64,000 nt of DNA from Bhargavaea cecembensis (GCF_001619585.1 NZ_LQNT01000009.1:310001-374000), one strand, 5' to 3'; shown: positions 18,692 through 27,766, numbered from the stretch's first letter. Numbers and translations: made by a program. Notes: generated by a model not told the origin, from the letters alone.

Positions 18692-19855
18692 TCATGATCT
18701 TGTTTCGTTCTTGACGAACATGGATACATTCAACAGTATCCCTAAACAAAATGATAACAGGATTAATGACGTTCCGCCATAACTTATAAACGGGAGCGGC
18801 ACGCCGGTAAGAGGCATGAGACCCGTCATGCCGCCGAGGTTGACGAATGTCTGGAAGCCGATGAGGCTCCCGATGCCGGCTGCAATCATGCGGGCCTGCG
18901 GGTTTTTCGTTTTGAGTGCAATACCGATTGCCCGCATCACGATGAATCCCAGACCGCCTACGACAATCAGCACTCCGAGGATCCCCAGTTCTTCGGAAAT
19001 GATCGCCATGATGAAGTCAGTCTGCGGCTCCGGCAGATAGCCCATCTTCTGAACTGATTGGCCGAGGCCGAGCCCTTTGAGCCCCCCCGCACCGATGGCC
19101 AGGTAGCCATTGATGATCTGGAACCCGGAGCCGAGCGGATCCTCAAAAGGATCTATGAACGTGGTCAACCTGGCGAGCCGGCCTTCGGTCAGAAGTTGCT
19201 TGCCGCTCAGGACAGCGACAAGGACAAAGAGGAACGCTGCTGCGACTGCAAGTCCCGAGAATTTAAAGAATGTTTTGGGCCTCATTCCGCTTGCCGCCAT
19301 GACTGAGACCGAGGTGACCAAAAGAATCATAGTCGCCCCGATATCGGTTTCCATCATGATCGACAGGACGGCAAATGCGAGCAGGATGACCGGCGGAAAC
19401 ACCGAGTTGTTCAGATCATTGATGGTGTTCTGCTGCAATTTTTTTGCAAAGAAACCGGAGAAGTAAAGGATAAAGGCAATCTTCGCCACTTCGGAAGGCT
19501 GGAGATTGATCGGCCCCAGATCGATCCAGCTTCTTGCCCCCGCTTCATCACCGAAGCCGATAAAGTGGACGGCAATAAGCAAACCGAAAGTGACAAACAG
19601 CATAAGCGCCATGAAACCTTTGCGCTTATAATGCTTGAACGGGATAAATGCACCAACAGCCAGCGCAGGCAGGGCAACGGCGAAGTTGACCAGCTGCCTT
19701 TTGTAGAAATGGTCGGCTTCGAATCCGTAGCGGTTCACCGCCCAGACCATGCTTGCACTGTAAATCATCACAAGCCCGAACAGGCATAGGGCAAGATAGA
19801 CGAAAAAAAGCGGAAAATCAAAGTTCCGTATATATCGCTTCAAGTATGTTTTCAT
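18692..19855 (-). CDS. ftsW: FtsW, SEDS-family peptidoglycan glycosyltransferase
   Basis: 387 residues, about ten helices, SEDS family (FtsW/RodA/SpoVE). It has the conserved GARSWIDLGPINLQPSEVAK and PFISYGGTSLILLSF. Its place beside pycA and ylaN is that of B. subtilis ftsW (formerly ylaO), so it is probably the division enzyme polymerising septal peptidoglycan with a class b penicillin-binding protein. Confidence 0.92.
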   Translation of the reverse strand: MKTYLKRYIRNFDFPLFFVYLALCLFGLVMIYSASMVWAVNRYGFEADHFYKRQLVNFAVALPALAVGAFIPFKHYKRKGFMALMLFVTFGLLIAVHFIGFGDEAGARSWIDLGPINLQPSEVAKIAFILYFSGFFAKKLQQNTINDLNNSVFPPVILLAFAVLSIMMETDIGATMILLVTSVSVMAASGMRPKTFFKFSGLAVAAAFLFVLVAVLSGKQLLTEGRLARLTTFIDPFEDPLGSGFQIINGYLAIGAGGLKGLGLGQSVQKMGYLPEPQTDFIMAIISEELGILGVLIVVGGLGFIVMRAIGIALKTKNPQARMIAAGIGSLIGFQTFVNLGGMTGLMPLTGVPLPFISYGGTSLILLSFCLGILLNVSMFVKNETRS

Positions 19856-19882
19856 CGCATTCCCTCAATCTTTCTTCTAAAC

Positions 19883-19918
19883 AAAAAACTCAAACCGGCA
19901 AACGAGTTTGAGTTTTTT
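19883..19918 (-). terminator. Terminator between ylaN and ftsW
   Basis: AAAAAACTCAAAC (19883-19895) / GTTTGAGTTTTTT (19906-19918). Symmetrical A- and T-runs make it usable on both strands; on the minus strand it follows ylaN. Confidence 0.75.
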
Positions 19919-19921
19919 GCG

Positions 19922-20203
19922 TTATTTCTTCGTATATGCATCATGCAAAATCGACAGCTCGCGCTCCAGGGAAGCCAGAATCTCTTTTCCCTGTTCACGG
20001 TCAATCAGTCCCAATTTTGCGGCGAACTCGATTTCGCGGGAAAGCCCGAACATCTGTGTATCGAGCACTTCTTCATACAGAGGGCACTGCGGCATCGTCA
20101 AATGATCCATCTGAACTTTGATCAGCTGGGCGATTTTTTCCGCATCCGCCTGAAGAAGTTCCAATGCCTTTTCATGATACGCCGGTTGAACATTTGTATC
20201 CAT
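19922..20203 (-). CDS. ylaN: YlaN family protein (UPF0358), iron-homeostasis factor
   Basis: 93 residues, highly helical. [40 protein letters not shown] and [18 protein letters not shown] are typical of YlaN. Family members in Bacillus and Staphylococcus are linked to iron homeostasis, where YlaN interacts with Fur. It sits immediately upstream of ftsW as in B. subtilis and is followed by a terminator. Confidence 0.9.
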   Translation of the reverse strand: MDTNVQPAYHEKALELLQADAEKIAQLIKVQMDHLTMPQCPLYEEVLDTQMFGLSREIEFAAKLGLIDREQGKEILASLERELSILHDAYTKK

Positions 20204-20376
20204 GAAGCCGCCCCCATCAGCAGGTTTTCTGCTACAGTATATCTATTAGAGTTTATCTTTTGGGAGCAGAAATTGCAAGCACCCTTCATAGTGACGCCTC
20301 TCACCGGCAGAGGTTCCCCCTTTTGCCTGAGCTGGCTTTGCTGTAAACTGGACATGCGACAAACTGGAGGAGATAC

Positions 20377-20880
20377 ATGATGCTGATCATTCCGATACAA
20401 GGAAAATGCAGGTACCGCATCTCGCTGGATCCGACCACCTGGATCTTCGATGACCGGAAACTTGACCTGAACACTTATTTCACGGAAGAAAAAGTGGCCG
20501 ATGACGCGATGAGCGACTATATCAAGTCGACATCCAAACACTGGTCCCGAGAACTGATGGAAGGCGCGAAAACCCAGGAAGAGCTGGAGAAGCCGGCAAG
20601 AAAGTTCAAGAAGCAGGAGCTGCTCAGCGGCACATTCGGCATTGCGCTCGAACCGTTCCTGAAGAATGCGGAAGCGGACGAAGACGCGGAAGCCGTCGTC
20701 TTCGCCGACAAAGACGGAGGCGAGCACCGCTTCCCGATTAATGAAGCATACGGGCTGCTGTTCCAATTCAGCCGGGAGGGCAAGCCGCTCGGTGAGGAAG
20801 GACCTGCATTCCTTCTCCTTCCGGACGGCTCGAATATGGAGGCCCCGATTAAAGGGATCCGCTCCATCACATTCGTCTGA
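20377..20880 (+). CDS. Conserved hypothetical protein at the ylaL position
   Basis: 167 residues, soluble, no signal sequence. N-terminus MLIIPIQGKCRYRISLD, then WIFDDRKLDLNTYF, a Lys/Glu-rich centre (about 55-75), and a C-terminal part ending FLLLPDGSNMEAPIKGIRS. I do not recognise a catalytic domain. By gene order (ylaN - this gene - ylaI) it takes the place of B. subtilis ylaL. GGAGGAG precedes the ATG, and ylaI follows 12 nt after its stop, so they form a small operon. Confidence 0.7.
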   Translation: MMLIIPIQGKCRYRISLDPTTWIFDDRKLDLNTYFTEEKVADDAMSDYIKSTSKHWSRELMEGAKTQEELEKPARKFKKQELLSGTFGIALEPFLKNAEADEDAEAVVFADKDGGEHRFPINEAYGLLFQFSREGKPLGEEGPAFLLLPDGSNMEAPIKGIRSITFV

Positions 20881-20892
20881 GGAGGTGGAGTC

Positions 20893-21096
20893 ATGCATGT
20901 GCGCTGCGTAATGTGCGAACGTGAAGAAGAAATTCCGGAAGACTCCCCGGAGGCCAAACGCATCCGGAACCGGCCGATCCATACGTACATGTGCAGGGAG
21001 TGCCACGACCGCATAGCAGAAAAAACCGCGGAGCGGCTCGCCACCGGAAAATTTATTTTCCGCCGTACGTCCGAATCATCGGAAGAAGAATTTTAG
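20893..21096 (+). CDS. ylaI: YlaI family zinc-ribbon-like protein (DUF2197)
   Basis: 67 residues with MHVRCVMCERE near the start and YMCRECHDRI about 30 residues later, forming a CxxC...CxxC pair likely to bind zinc. The remaining sequence is basic. Length and motif match B. subtilis YlaI, whose function is unknown. GAGGAGGTGG precedes the ATG. Confidence 0.85.
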   Translation: MHVRCVMCEREEEIPEDSPEAKRIRNRPIHTYMCRECHDRIAEKTAERLATGKFIFRRTSESSEEEF

Positions 21097-21119
21097 GCTG
21101 TGACCAACAGACCTTAAAG

Positions 21120-21164
21120 CTGCAGACAAAGAGGGATGAATCCTCTTTGTCTGCAGCTTTTTTG
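21120..21164 (+). terminator. Terminator after ylaI
   Basis: Fifteen-bp perfect stem CTGCAGACAAAGAGG (21120-21134) / CCTCTTTGTCTGCAG (21142-21156), 7-nt loop, then CTTTTTTG. Confidence 0.92.
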
Positions 21165-21189
21165 AATAAGTCAATTTAAAGTAAATTAA

Positions 21190-21383
21190 GCAAACGGCAC
21201 GGACTCTGCAGACCAACGCTTCGCTTTTGGTCGCAAAAGTGGTCGCCTTACCGCAGGCTGGCGCCGAGCTGACGCCAATACGAAGATGGCGTCTGCGTGC
21301 AGCGCGAAGCGTTGCGCAGCAGCGCAGAGATCTCGCCAGCCAGGCTTTTCCTGCAGGTGTCTCCCGGCGTCCGTGCCGTTTGC
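21190..21383 (-). repeat. Structured repeat element, copy B, with a 15-bp terminal inverted repeat
   Basis: GCAAACGGCACGGAC (21190-21204) is the exact reverse complement of GTCCGTGCCGTTTGC (21369-21383). Read on the minus strand, the interior aligns with copy C at 21618-21777: GGGAGACACCTGCAGGAAAAG, then GCGCAACGCTTCGCG, then CAGACGCCA with TTGGCGTCAGCTCGG. It contains nested complementary segments and no plausible gene. The class resembles the dispersed elements of Bacillaceae whose ends read GGATTGAAGCGGA...GGAGCGGAAATC. Confidence 0.7.
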
Positions 21384-21617
21384 CATATGATGTGCAGAAC
21401 CGGGTTTGCACCCTTGGGGAAGCAGTGATTATCGGGAGAAGACGGATACCCTGAATTCCACCATTTACAACCAATCCCCTGTGAATCACAACATTCGCCG
21501 TCAAGTAGCAACTAAAAGTGTTTCATCTTATATCACATTCAACTAGTTAAAAAGAATTAGTTTAGTTGGAACATCATTCTGTTTAAAATAGAACCGTTTG
21601 CCCGGCTAGCTCTATGA
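21384..21617. other. Spacer between the two inverted repeat copies
   Basis: 234 bp with no supported gene. The right half is AT-rich (around 21510-21600) and unlike the surrounding GC-rich sequence. I see no convincing promoter or transposase remnant in it. Confidence 0.5.
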
Positions 21618-21777
21618 CGGATTGAAGCGGAGGGTCCGAGACACCTGCGGGAAAAGCGTTAGCCGAAGACCCCGTGGATGTCGCGCAACGCTTCGCGGTG
21701 CGCACAGACGCCAGCCTCCGTACTGGCGTCGGCTAAGGCAACACCCGCGGTAAGCGAGGGCCGGGAGCGTAAATCCG
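21618..21777 (+). repeat. Structured repeat element, copy C
   Basis: Ends in CGGATT (21618-21623) / AATCCG (21772-21777). Nested inside are TTAGCCGA (21659-21666) pairing with TCGGCTAA (21729-21736), ACGCCAG (21708-21714) with CTGGCGT (21723-21729), GCGCA...TGCGC (about 21682-21702), and CTGCGGG with CCCGCGG. The predicted fold is a multi-branched structure. The interior is shared with copy B in opposite orientation, including GCGCAACGCTTCGCG. Confidence 0.7.
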
Positions 21778-21835
21778 AAGGATTTTTTCAGTATAATTCC
21801 ATCATCCCCGTTCCCCCGTTTCCGTGACCAATAGC

Positions 21836-21875
21836 AAAAAAAGATTCCACGCTCAAACGGGCGTGGAATCTTTTT
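21836..21875 (-). terminator. Terminator overlapping the 3' end of ylaH
   Basis: AAAGATTCCACGC (21840-21852) / GCGTGGAATCTTT (21861-21873), followed on the minus strand by A/T runs. The 5' arm on the transcript encodes the last residues of YlaH (DSTP), and the stop codon lies in the loop. Confidence 0.85.
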
Positions 21876-22197
21876 GTTCGTCTTTTTTGTCGTTGACCCG
21901 GCGGAGCCTGTAGATGATCAGGATCAGTGCCGCGACAATGAGCCCTTCGACAATCGGAAGGAAAAATGCAAGGAATGTGAGGACCAGGCACCCGAGGAAC
22001 AGGAACAGATAGATGACCACGTTCTGCCAGGGCTTCAGTTTCTTTGCAAATCCAAGATAGTACACGAAGGCCGATAAGGCGAAAATGATGAAGAACAGGA
22101 CATATCCCGCAGATGTGAAGGATGGCATCGCTTCATAGACATAGCGGGAGATGGCCGACATTCTTCCGAAAACTTGCTCCTCTTGCAAAATGGACAT
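21853..22197 (-). CDS. ylaH: YlaH-like small membrane protein
   Basis: 114 residues with three hydrophobic helices (AGYVLFFIIFALSAFVYYLG; VVIYLFLFLGCLVLTFLAFF; IVEGLIVAALILIIYRL) and a charged C-terminal tail, matching the YlaH family of unknown function. It lies 15 bp downstream of typA on the same strand, as in B. subtilis, so is probably cotranscribed with typA. Confidence 0.85.
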   Translation of the reverse strand: MSILQEEQVFGRMSAISRYVYEAMPSFTSAGYVLFFIIFALSAFVYYLGFAKKLKPWQNVVIYLFLFLGCLVLTFLAFFLPIVEGLIVAALILIIYRLRRVNDKKDEQKDSTPV

Positions 22198-22212
22198 TCC
22201 TTTCGGATGGGG

Positions 22213-24075
22213 TTACGCGTCCTGCTCTGCCAGCTTTTTCTTTTTCGCTGCACGCTCCCGCTCGTTTTTGTCCAGGAGCTTTTTGCGGAGACGGATGGAC
22301 TTCGGCGTGACCTCGCAATATTCATCGTCACTGAGGTATTCGAGTGCTTCCTCAAGCGACATGATTCGGGGCTTTTTCAGAGTGGTTGTCTGATCTTTCG
22401 TCGCAGAGCGCACGTTTGTCGCATGCTTCACTTTTGTGACGTTTACAGTCAGGTCATTATCCCGGCTATGTTCGCCTACGATCATGCCTGCATATACTTC
22501 CGTGCCCGGCTCGACGAAGATGGTTCCCCTGTCTTCCACCTGAAGTATACCATATGGCGACGCCGTACCGTTATCCATCGAGACGAGGACACCCTGGTGG
22601 CGTCCGCCGATGCGGCCCTTCTGCATCGGCTGATAGCTGTCAAATGTATGGTTCAGGATGCCGTAGCCGTGGGTCATGGTCATGAACTCGGTCGTATAGC
22701 CGATCAGGCCGCGGGCCGGCACGTTGAACACGAGGCGGACCTGGCCGTTTCCGTTGTTGACCATGTCGAGCATTTCGCCTTTTCGTTCTCCGAGCGATTC
22801 GATGACCGAACCGGTATATTCTTCCGGAGTGTCGATCTGGACACGCTCCACCGGTTCGCACCGGACTCCGTCGATTTCACGGACGATGACCTCAGGCTTG
22901 GATACTTGTAGCTCATACCCTTCCCGGCGCATGTTCTCGATCAGGATCGAAAGGTGAAGTTCACCGCGGCCCGAGACAATCCAGGCATCCGGAGAATCTG
23001 TCGGATCGACACGGAGCGAAACGTCCGTCTGAAGTTGCTGCTCAAGTCGTTCTTCGATCTTGCGCGCAGTGACCCATTTGCCTTCGCGTCCCGCAAACGG
23101 GCTGTTGTTGACGAGGAACGTCATCTGAAGCGTCGGCTCGTCAACATGGAGGGCAGGCAGTGCCTCAGGGTGGTCGACCGGACACACTGTCTCGCCGACA
23201 TCGATATCTTCAAAACCGGAAATGGCGACGAGGTCCCCCGCGTAGGCTTCCTCGATTTCAATCCGCTTGAGACCCATGAACCCGGACATTTTGGTGATCC
23301 GGAAGTTCTTCAGCGTTCCGTCGTTTTTCATGAGGACGACCTGCTGGCCCACATGCATCGTTCCGCGGAACACACGGCCGATTCCGATTCGGCCGACGTA
23401 GTCGTTGTAATCCAGCAGCGACACCTGGAACTGAAGGGGCTCCTCCCGGTTGTCGGCAGGGGCAGGAATGTGCTCAAGAATCGATTCGAACAGCACCTGC
23501 ATATTTTCTCCCTGATCTGCAGGATCCGGCGAGAGGCTTGCAGTTCCGTTGATGCCGGATGCATAGATGACCGGGAACTCCAGCTGTTCGTCGTTTGCAT
23601 CCAGTTCGATGAAGAGTTCAAGCACTTCATCGACCACTTCTTCGGGGCGGGCAGCGTCTTTGTCGATTTTGTTGACGACGACGATGGGCTTCAGGTTCTG
23701 TTCCAGGGCTTTTTTCAGGACAAAACGGGTTTGGGGCATGGTGCCCTCATAGGAGTCAACGACAAGCAGTACGCCGTCGACCATTTTCAGGATCCGCTCG
23801 ACCTCGCCCCCGAAATCGGCGTGGCCGGGCGTATCCAGAATATTGATCTTGATGTCGTGGTATTGGACAGCGGTGTTTTTAGCGAGAATCGTAATTCCCC
23901 GCTCCCGCTCGATGTCATTCGAATCCATCGCGCGCTCATCGACGTGCTCATTCGAACGGAAAATGCCTGACTGCTTAAGCAACTGGTCGACGAGAGTCGT
24001 TTTTCCGTGGTCAACGTGGGCAATGATGGCGATATTGCGTAGATCTTGACGAAGGTTTGTCATAGTTTCACTCAC
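22213..24075 (-). CDS. typA: Translational GTPase TypA/BipA
   Basis: 620 residues, a ribosome-associated EF-G-like GTPase involved in 50S assembly and stress adaptation. G1 is [18 protein letters not shown]2 is in the [13 protein letters not shown] region, G3 is [12 protein letters not shown], and G4 is [17 protein letters not shown]-like domains follow, then the TypA-specific C-terminal part ([20 protein letters not shown]). The Lys/Glu-rich tail is ordinary for the family. Full length. Confidence 0.96.
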   Translation of the reverse strand: MSETMTNLRQDLRNIAIIAHVDHGKTTLVDQLLKQSGIFRSNEHVDERAMDSNDIERERGITILAKNTAVQYHDIKINILDTPGHADFGGEVERILKMVDGVLLVVDSYEGTMPQTRFVLKKALEQNLKPIVVVNKIDKDAARPEEVVDEVLELFIELDANDEQLEFPVIYASGINGTASLSPDPADQGENMQVLFESILEHIPAPADNREEPLQFQVSLLDYNDYVGRIGIGRVFRGTMHVGQQVVLMKNDGTLKNFRITKMSGFMGLKRIEIEEAYAGDLVAISGFEDIDVGETVCPVDHPEALPALHVDEPTLQMTFLVNNSPFAGREGKWVTARKIEERLEQQLQTDVSLRVDPTDSPDAWIVSGRGELHLSILIENMRREGYELQVSKPEVIVREIDGVRCEPVERVQIDTPEEYTGSVIESLGERKGEMLDMVNNGNGQVRLVFNVPARGLIGYTTEFMTMTHGYGILNHTFDSYQPMQKGRIGGRHQGVLVSMDNGTASPYGILQVEDRGTIFVEPGTEVYAGMIVGEHSRDNDLTVNVTKVKHATNVRSATKDQTTTLKKPRIMSLEEALEYLSDDEYCEVTPKSIRLRKKLLDKNERERAAKKKKLAEQDA

Positions 24076-24179
24076 TTTTCTGTTGCCGGATTCATAACTG
24101 TGCTATTATATCACAGGAAAGCCATTTGTCATCTAATAACTACCAAGAGGCGAAAATAGCTGTTTCGGAGGAATCATTT

Positions 24180-24365
24180 ATGAAAAATGTCCAATGGGTA
24201 TTCATCTTATATGCCCTCGCCGCGCTGTTCTCGATGATCGCGATCGGCTTTGCCATCGGGGTGAAAAGTGTCCTCGGCATCATCGGCGGCATCATTCTGC
24301 TGTTCGTTGTCATGGGGATGGGCTTCAAAACCAAAAAAGCCATGCGGGACAAAGGACTGCTTTAA
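24180..24365 (+). CDS. ylaF: YlaF-like small membrane protein (DUF5325)
   Basis: 61 residues with two hydrophobic helices (VFILYALAALFSMIAIGFAIG; VLGIIGGIILLFVVMGMGF), a short Lys-rich tail and unknown function. The ATG at 24180 has CGGAGGAA upstream; an earlier in-frame ATG at 24126 lacks a site. It is divergent from typA, as in B. subtilis. Confidence 0.82.
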   Translation: MKNVQWVFILYALAALFSMIAIGFAIGVKSVLGIIGGIILLFVVMGMGFKTKKAMRDKGLL

Positions 24366-24387
24366 TGCCTGTTTCCCGAATTGATAT

Positions 24388-24422
24388 AAAAGCGGAACCC
24401 GATCTCGGGCTCCGCTTTTATT
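24388..24422. terminator. Bidirectional terminator between ylaF and suhB
   Basis: AAAAGCGGA-CCCGA / TCGGG-TCCGCTTTT, a long stem with one bulged position, flanked by A and T runs. It serves convergent ylaF and suhB. Confidence 0.85.
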
Positions 24423-25218
24423 ATGTCTGTTTAAGCCGGATATATTGGTCCAATATGCCCTGATGCAATCCCTGCCGGGCGGCTATGAACGTATCATTTG
24501 AAATCATATCCAGTTCTTCGCCCCGGAGGTTCGTCGAAACGGCACCGACTTCCCGGATAATGACAGATCCGCCGGCAATGTCCCATGGTGCAAGGCGCAT
24601 GGACAGATAGGCGTCCAGCCGTCCGGCCGCAACATGTGCGAGCTCGATCGCTGCCGAGCCATAGGAGCGTGTTCCCCGGCAGTCTGAAACGAGCCTTCCG
24701 ACAGCTGCGTGGTCAATATACCGGTTGGGTGCCACCCAGCTGGCATTGATGCCGATAATGGCCTTTTCGACCGACACGGGTTCCAGGACGGGCAGTCGCT
24801 CGTCGTTGCGGTAGGCTCCTTCTCCCCGAAAAGCATGATAAAAATCGTCCGCCATCACATCATAGATATATCCGAGCATACCGACACCGTCGGCGAAGAT
24901 GCCCAGTGAAATGGCAAAGTTGCGCCTCTGGTGGATAAAGTTCATCGTCCCGTCGATCGGGTCAAGGATCCAGACCACACCCTCGCCCGACCGGACGTCA
25001 TCGCCGAATCCTTCCTCGCCGAGTATCCGGTGCCCCGGAAAATCACGGCGGATCCTCGAGATGAAGAACTGCTCGATTTCCCGGTCGATGTCTGTCACGA
25101 GATCATTGGCATCCGCCTTTGTCTCAATCTGTATCTTACCCGCAAAGCTCACCCTGATCCGGTGCCCTGCTTCTTTGATCAACGATTTGGCATATCGGTC
25201 GATTGCTCCCCAGTCCAT
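24421..25218 (-). CDS. suhB: Inositol monophosphatase family protein (SuhB/YktC-like)
   Basis: 265 residues. A Mg2+-dependent phosphatase with the family motifs HRILGEEGFGDD, VWILDPIDGTMNFIHQ and LAPWDIAGGSVIIREVG, which supply the metal and phosphate ligands. I chose the ATG at 25218 because AAGGGGGAG lies 6 nt upstream; the frame extends to 25287 without support. B. subtilis YktC (SuhB) acts on myo-inositol-1-phosphate; natural substrates here may be broader. Confidence 0.9.
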   Translation of the reverse strand: MDWGAIDRYAKSLIKEAGHRIRVSFAGKIQIETKADANDLVTDIDREIEQFFISRIRRDFPGHRILGEEGFGDDVRSGEGVVWILDPIDGTMNFIHQRRNFAISLGIFADGVGMLGYIYDVMADDFYHAFRGEGAYRNDERLPVLEPVSVEKAIIGINASWVAPNRYIDHAAVGRLVSDCRGTRSYGSAAIELAHVAAGRLDAYLSMRLAPWDIAGGSVIIREVGAVSTNLRGEELDMISNDTFIAARQGLHQGILDQYIRLKQT

Positions 25219-25267
25219 CGGGCTCCCCCTTCCCGCCTGCGCTGCAGGCCGTTGTTCTATTATAAAC

Positions 25268-25319
25268 CGAAAGGGGATCCGCATCATTCAATGAAGCTTG
25301 AATGAATCCGGATCCCCTC
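25268..25319 (-). terminator. Terminator downstream of the ykzI-position gene
   Basis: AGGGGATCC-GGATTCATTCAA pairs with TTGAATGATG-CGGATCCCCT (25272-25291 / 25299-25318), followed on the minus strand by TTTTCGG. A TATAAT box (minus strand, about 25258-25263) follows at once and could serve suhB. Confidence 0.7.
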
Positions 25320-25338
25320 GGTCCTGTAGGTCAGGCAG

Positions 25339-25542
25339 TCAATTTGCCTTAAACGCCTCATATTTCTCCAGTTCTGCGTGAATTTCCTTTAGGCGCTGCT
25401 TGCTTTTCTTTTTCTGGTCGGAATCCGATTGGGACATGGCATCATAAAGAGTGGCGAGTTCATAGTCCAGTTCCAGGTTGAGCATGCTGATGTACTGTTT
25501 TTCAACTTCGGCTTTCCGGATCACATGGATGACTTGTTTCAC
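25339..25542 (-). CDS. Small hypothetical protein at the ykzI position
   Basis: 67 residues with two predicted helices rich in Lys/Glu (IHVIRKAEVEKQYISML; KKKSKQRLKEIHAELEKY), no membrane segment. I read a GTG start at 25542, because AAAGGG lies 9 nt upstream; another GTG at 25560 sits on that site. It lies between suhB and yktB, where B. subtilis has ykzI. No known function. Confidence 0.65.
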   Translation of the reverse strand: MKQVIHVIRKAEVEKQYISMLNLELDYELATLYDAMSQSDSDQKKKSKQRLKEIHAELEKYEAFKAN

Positions 25543-25715
25543 GCTTATGCACCCTTTCACGGATATTTTTGGTCATCTCGATCATCATTTCAGGAGTAGT
25601 CCGCGCGTTTTGTTGAGATGTCCTGTTGCAAAGATTGTTCCCCGTTTTTTGTTACAATAAACGTGCGGACGAAAAAGGAATCAACCGACCATCCAACCGA
25701 AGGAAGTGAGCAAAA

Positions 25716-26333
25716 ATGGAGTTCAGCGGTTTCAAGCAGCAAGACTTCGACACATTCAAAATTGAGGGGCTCGCCGAGCGGATGGAAGCCATTGAAGAAC
25801 GCATCCGGCCAAAGTTCCGTGAGCTCGGACGCGAGCTCACGGACGACCTTTCAGCAGTACTCGGCCAGGAGATGCATCTTCATATTGCCAAGCATGCACG
25901 CCGAACGGTGAACCCGCCGAAGGACACCTGGCTCGCGATTGCCGGCGACAAACGGGGCTATAAAAAACACCCGCATTTTCAGGTCGGACTTTTCGACGAC
26001 CGGGCGTTCATCTGGCTCGCATTCATCTATGAGCTTCCTGATAAAGCAAACATCGCCCAGCGCTTCCTGGACAGGATCGATACGTTGGAAGCGACCATTC
26101 CGGACGGGTACGTCATTTCGCAGGACCATATGAAGAAAGGGGCGGATCCGGTTTCTGACATTGATCTGGCAGGTGTGCTTGAACGATTCCGCACCGTCAA
26201 GAAAGCCGAGTTGCTGATCGGCCGCAACATCCCTGCGGGCGACCCTCTCCTGGAAGACGGAGAAGCATTTTACCGGCTCGCCAAAGAGACGTTCGACACG
26301 CTCGTCCCACTCTATAAGATGGCTTACAGTTGA
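25716..26333 (+). CDS. yktB: YktB family protein (DUF1054/UPF0637)
   Basis: 205 residues, soluble. The conserved openings FKQQDFDTFKIEGLAERM, HIAKHARRTVNPPKDTW and HPHFQVGLFDDRAFIW identify DUF1054. Function is unknown. GAAGGAAGTGAG precedes the ATG. Gene order (suhB - small ORF - yktB - yktA) matches B. subtilis. Confidence 0.9.
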   Translation: MEFSGFKQQDFDTFKIEGLAERMEAIEERIRPKFRELGRELTDDLSAVLGQEMHLHIAKHARRTVNPPKDTWLAIAGDKRGYKKHPHFQVGLFDDRAFIWLAFIYELPDKANIAQRFLDRIDTLEATIPDGYVISQDHMKKGADPVSDIDLAGVLERFRTVKKAELLIGRNIPAGDPLLEDGEAFYRLAKETFDTLVPLYKMAYS

Positions 26334-26344
26334 AAAAGCAGACA

Positions 26345-26381
26345 AAAGGAGCGGCGGCTTATCGCCCCGCTCCTTTAATGA
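26345..26381 (-). terminator. Terminator overlapping the 3' end of yktA
   Basis: AAAGGAGCGG / CCGCTCCTTT stem around 26349-26380. The coding end of yktA (Lys-Gly-Ala-Gly-Arg-stop) forms one arm of the hairpin. T-run is short on the minus strand (CTTTTG). Confidence 0.65.
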
Positions 26382-26649
26382 TGGCTTCATCCGGCAGGTC
26401 TTTCAGCTTCTTGATAACGGGATAGGCTGCATAGCCGCTTGCTTCTTCGAACTCGGCAAACAATTTCTTTTCCCCGGACTTTGAAGGCTCAATCTCCTTG
26501 AATTTCCGGTATGCATTCATCAGTTCCCCGCGCCGGATTCCGCTTTCGTACGCTTTTTCAACCGCTTCGAAAAACTTGACCGCATCAATGATTTCATCTG
26601 TTGTCCAATCCGTCCGGAGCGGATAGGAATATCCTTCACTTGCCATCAT
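26359..26649 (-). CDS. yktA: UPF0223 family protein (YktA)
   Basis: 96 residues, helical, with [20 protein letters not shown] and [11 protein letters not shown], the UPF0223 pattern. Function unknown. The ATG follows the stop of the flavin oxidoreductase gene directly (GGGGAGGAATGAATG), so the two are translationally linked. Confidence 0.88.
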   Translation of the reverse strand: MMASEGYSYPLRTDWTTDEIIDAVKFFEAVEKAYESGIRRGELMNAYRKFKEIEPSKSGEKKLFAEFEEASGYAAYPVIKKLKDLPDEAIIKGAGR

Positions 26650-27627
26650 TCATTCCTCCCCGTTTTTGCCGGTGCCCCATCTTGCACGGATCTGTCCGGC
26701 TTCTTTCGCCATTCGGCCGAACAGCTCCCGCACGGTCGGCACATCTTCGATGAGGCCGGTTACCTGTCCTGCCCAGCCGAACCCTTCATCCTCATGCCCC
26801 TCATGGATAAAGCGCCGGTTCGCCTCGCCGCTGATATAGCTTTTCAGCGCTTCGTACGTCGGAGTCTTCTGCTCGATTTCTAGAATCTTCTCGGTCCAGC
26901 TGCCCTTCAGAACACGGGCAGGGGCACCGATCGACCGCTTGATGATGCTTGTCCCCGTCTCGGAAGCGGCCAGGAGCGCTTTTCTGTAGGCATCGGAAGC
27001 ATCCACGCATTCCTTGGTTGCGATGAAGCGGGTTCCCATCTCAATGCCTTCCGCACCCAGTGCATGCGCAGCCATCCAGCCCCTTCCGTCCCCGATTCCT
27101 CCGGAAGCGACCACCGGAATCGAGACGCTGTCGACAACACGGGGCACAAGGACCATCGTTCCGATGTCATCCCTGCCAAGATGCCCGCCGCCCTCCTGGC
27201 CGACTACCATGACGGCATCCGCTCCCAGGCTCTCCGCCTTCTGTGCCTGGCGTACCGCGGCAACAAGCACCAGTTTCCGGATACCGGTCCCTTCCAGCCG
27301 ATCAAGCAGGGGCGCCGGATTGCCTCCTGTCATCGTGACCGCAGGGACTCCCTCTTCAATGGCGACATCCAGCATATGTTCGTATGGCCGCCCGTGCTGG
27401 CCGATTGCATAGTTGACCCCGAAAGGCTTGTCCGTCATTTCTTTTACCCTCCGGATTTCCCAGCGGAGCTCATCAGGTCCGGGCAGGCTCATGGCGGTAA
27501 TCTGCCCGAGTCCCCCTGCGTTCGAGACAGCAGCGGCCAGATCAGCATAAGCGAGATAGGCCAGCCCCCCCTGAATGATCGGATACTTGATGCCGAGCAG
27601 TTCAGTGATCCTTGTGTTCCATTCCAT
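26650..27627 (-). CDS. NAD(P)H-dependent flavin oxidoreductase / nitronate monooxygenase family
   Basis: 325 residues, TIM-barrel FMN enzyme of the nitronate monooxygenase/FabK superfamily. Motifs are IKYPIIQGGLAYLAYADLA, AVSNAGGLGQI, KPFGVNYAIG, AVMVVGQEGGGHLGRDD, IPVVASGGIGDGRG and GAEGIEMGTRFIATKEC (FMN phosphate site). Substrate could be a nitronate or an enoyl thioester; the family alone does not decide. It is upstream of and linked to yktA. Confidence 0.85.
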   Translation of the reverse strand: MEWNTRITELLGIKYPIIQGGLAYLAYADLAAAVSNAGGLGQITAMSLPGPDELRWEIRRVKEMTDKPFGVNYAIGQHGRPYEHMLDVAIEEGVPAVTMTGGNPAPLLDRLEGTGIRKLVLVAAVRQAQKAESLGADAVMVVGQEGGGHLGRDDIGTMVLVPRVVDSVSIPVVASGGIGDGRGWMAAHALGAEGIEMGTRFIATKECVDASDAYRKALLAASETGTSIIKRSIGAPARVLKGSWTEKILEIEQKTPTYEALKSYISGEANRRFIHEGHEDEGFGWAGQVTGLIEDVPTVRELFGRMAKEAGQIRARWGTGKNGEE

Positions 27628-27766
27628 GTCGATCCCCCCTTGTCTCCATCTTATCTCATGGGGAGGTGAAGTTGAACTGTACCGTGAATTTCGGTGACAT
27701 TTGATGGCAGTCGGTGCTATAATAGCCCATTGATATCCTGCATCATGAGAACGAGGGGGCTCCAGA

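Noticed and set aside
21186-21504. Open frames through the repeat region
   Set aside because: They arise from GC-rich repeat sequence with terminal inverted repeats; composition is not protein-like.
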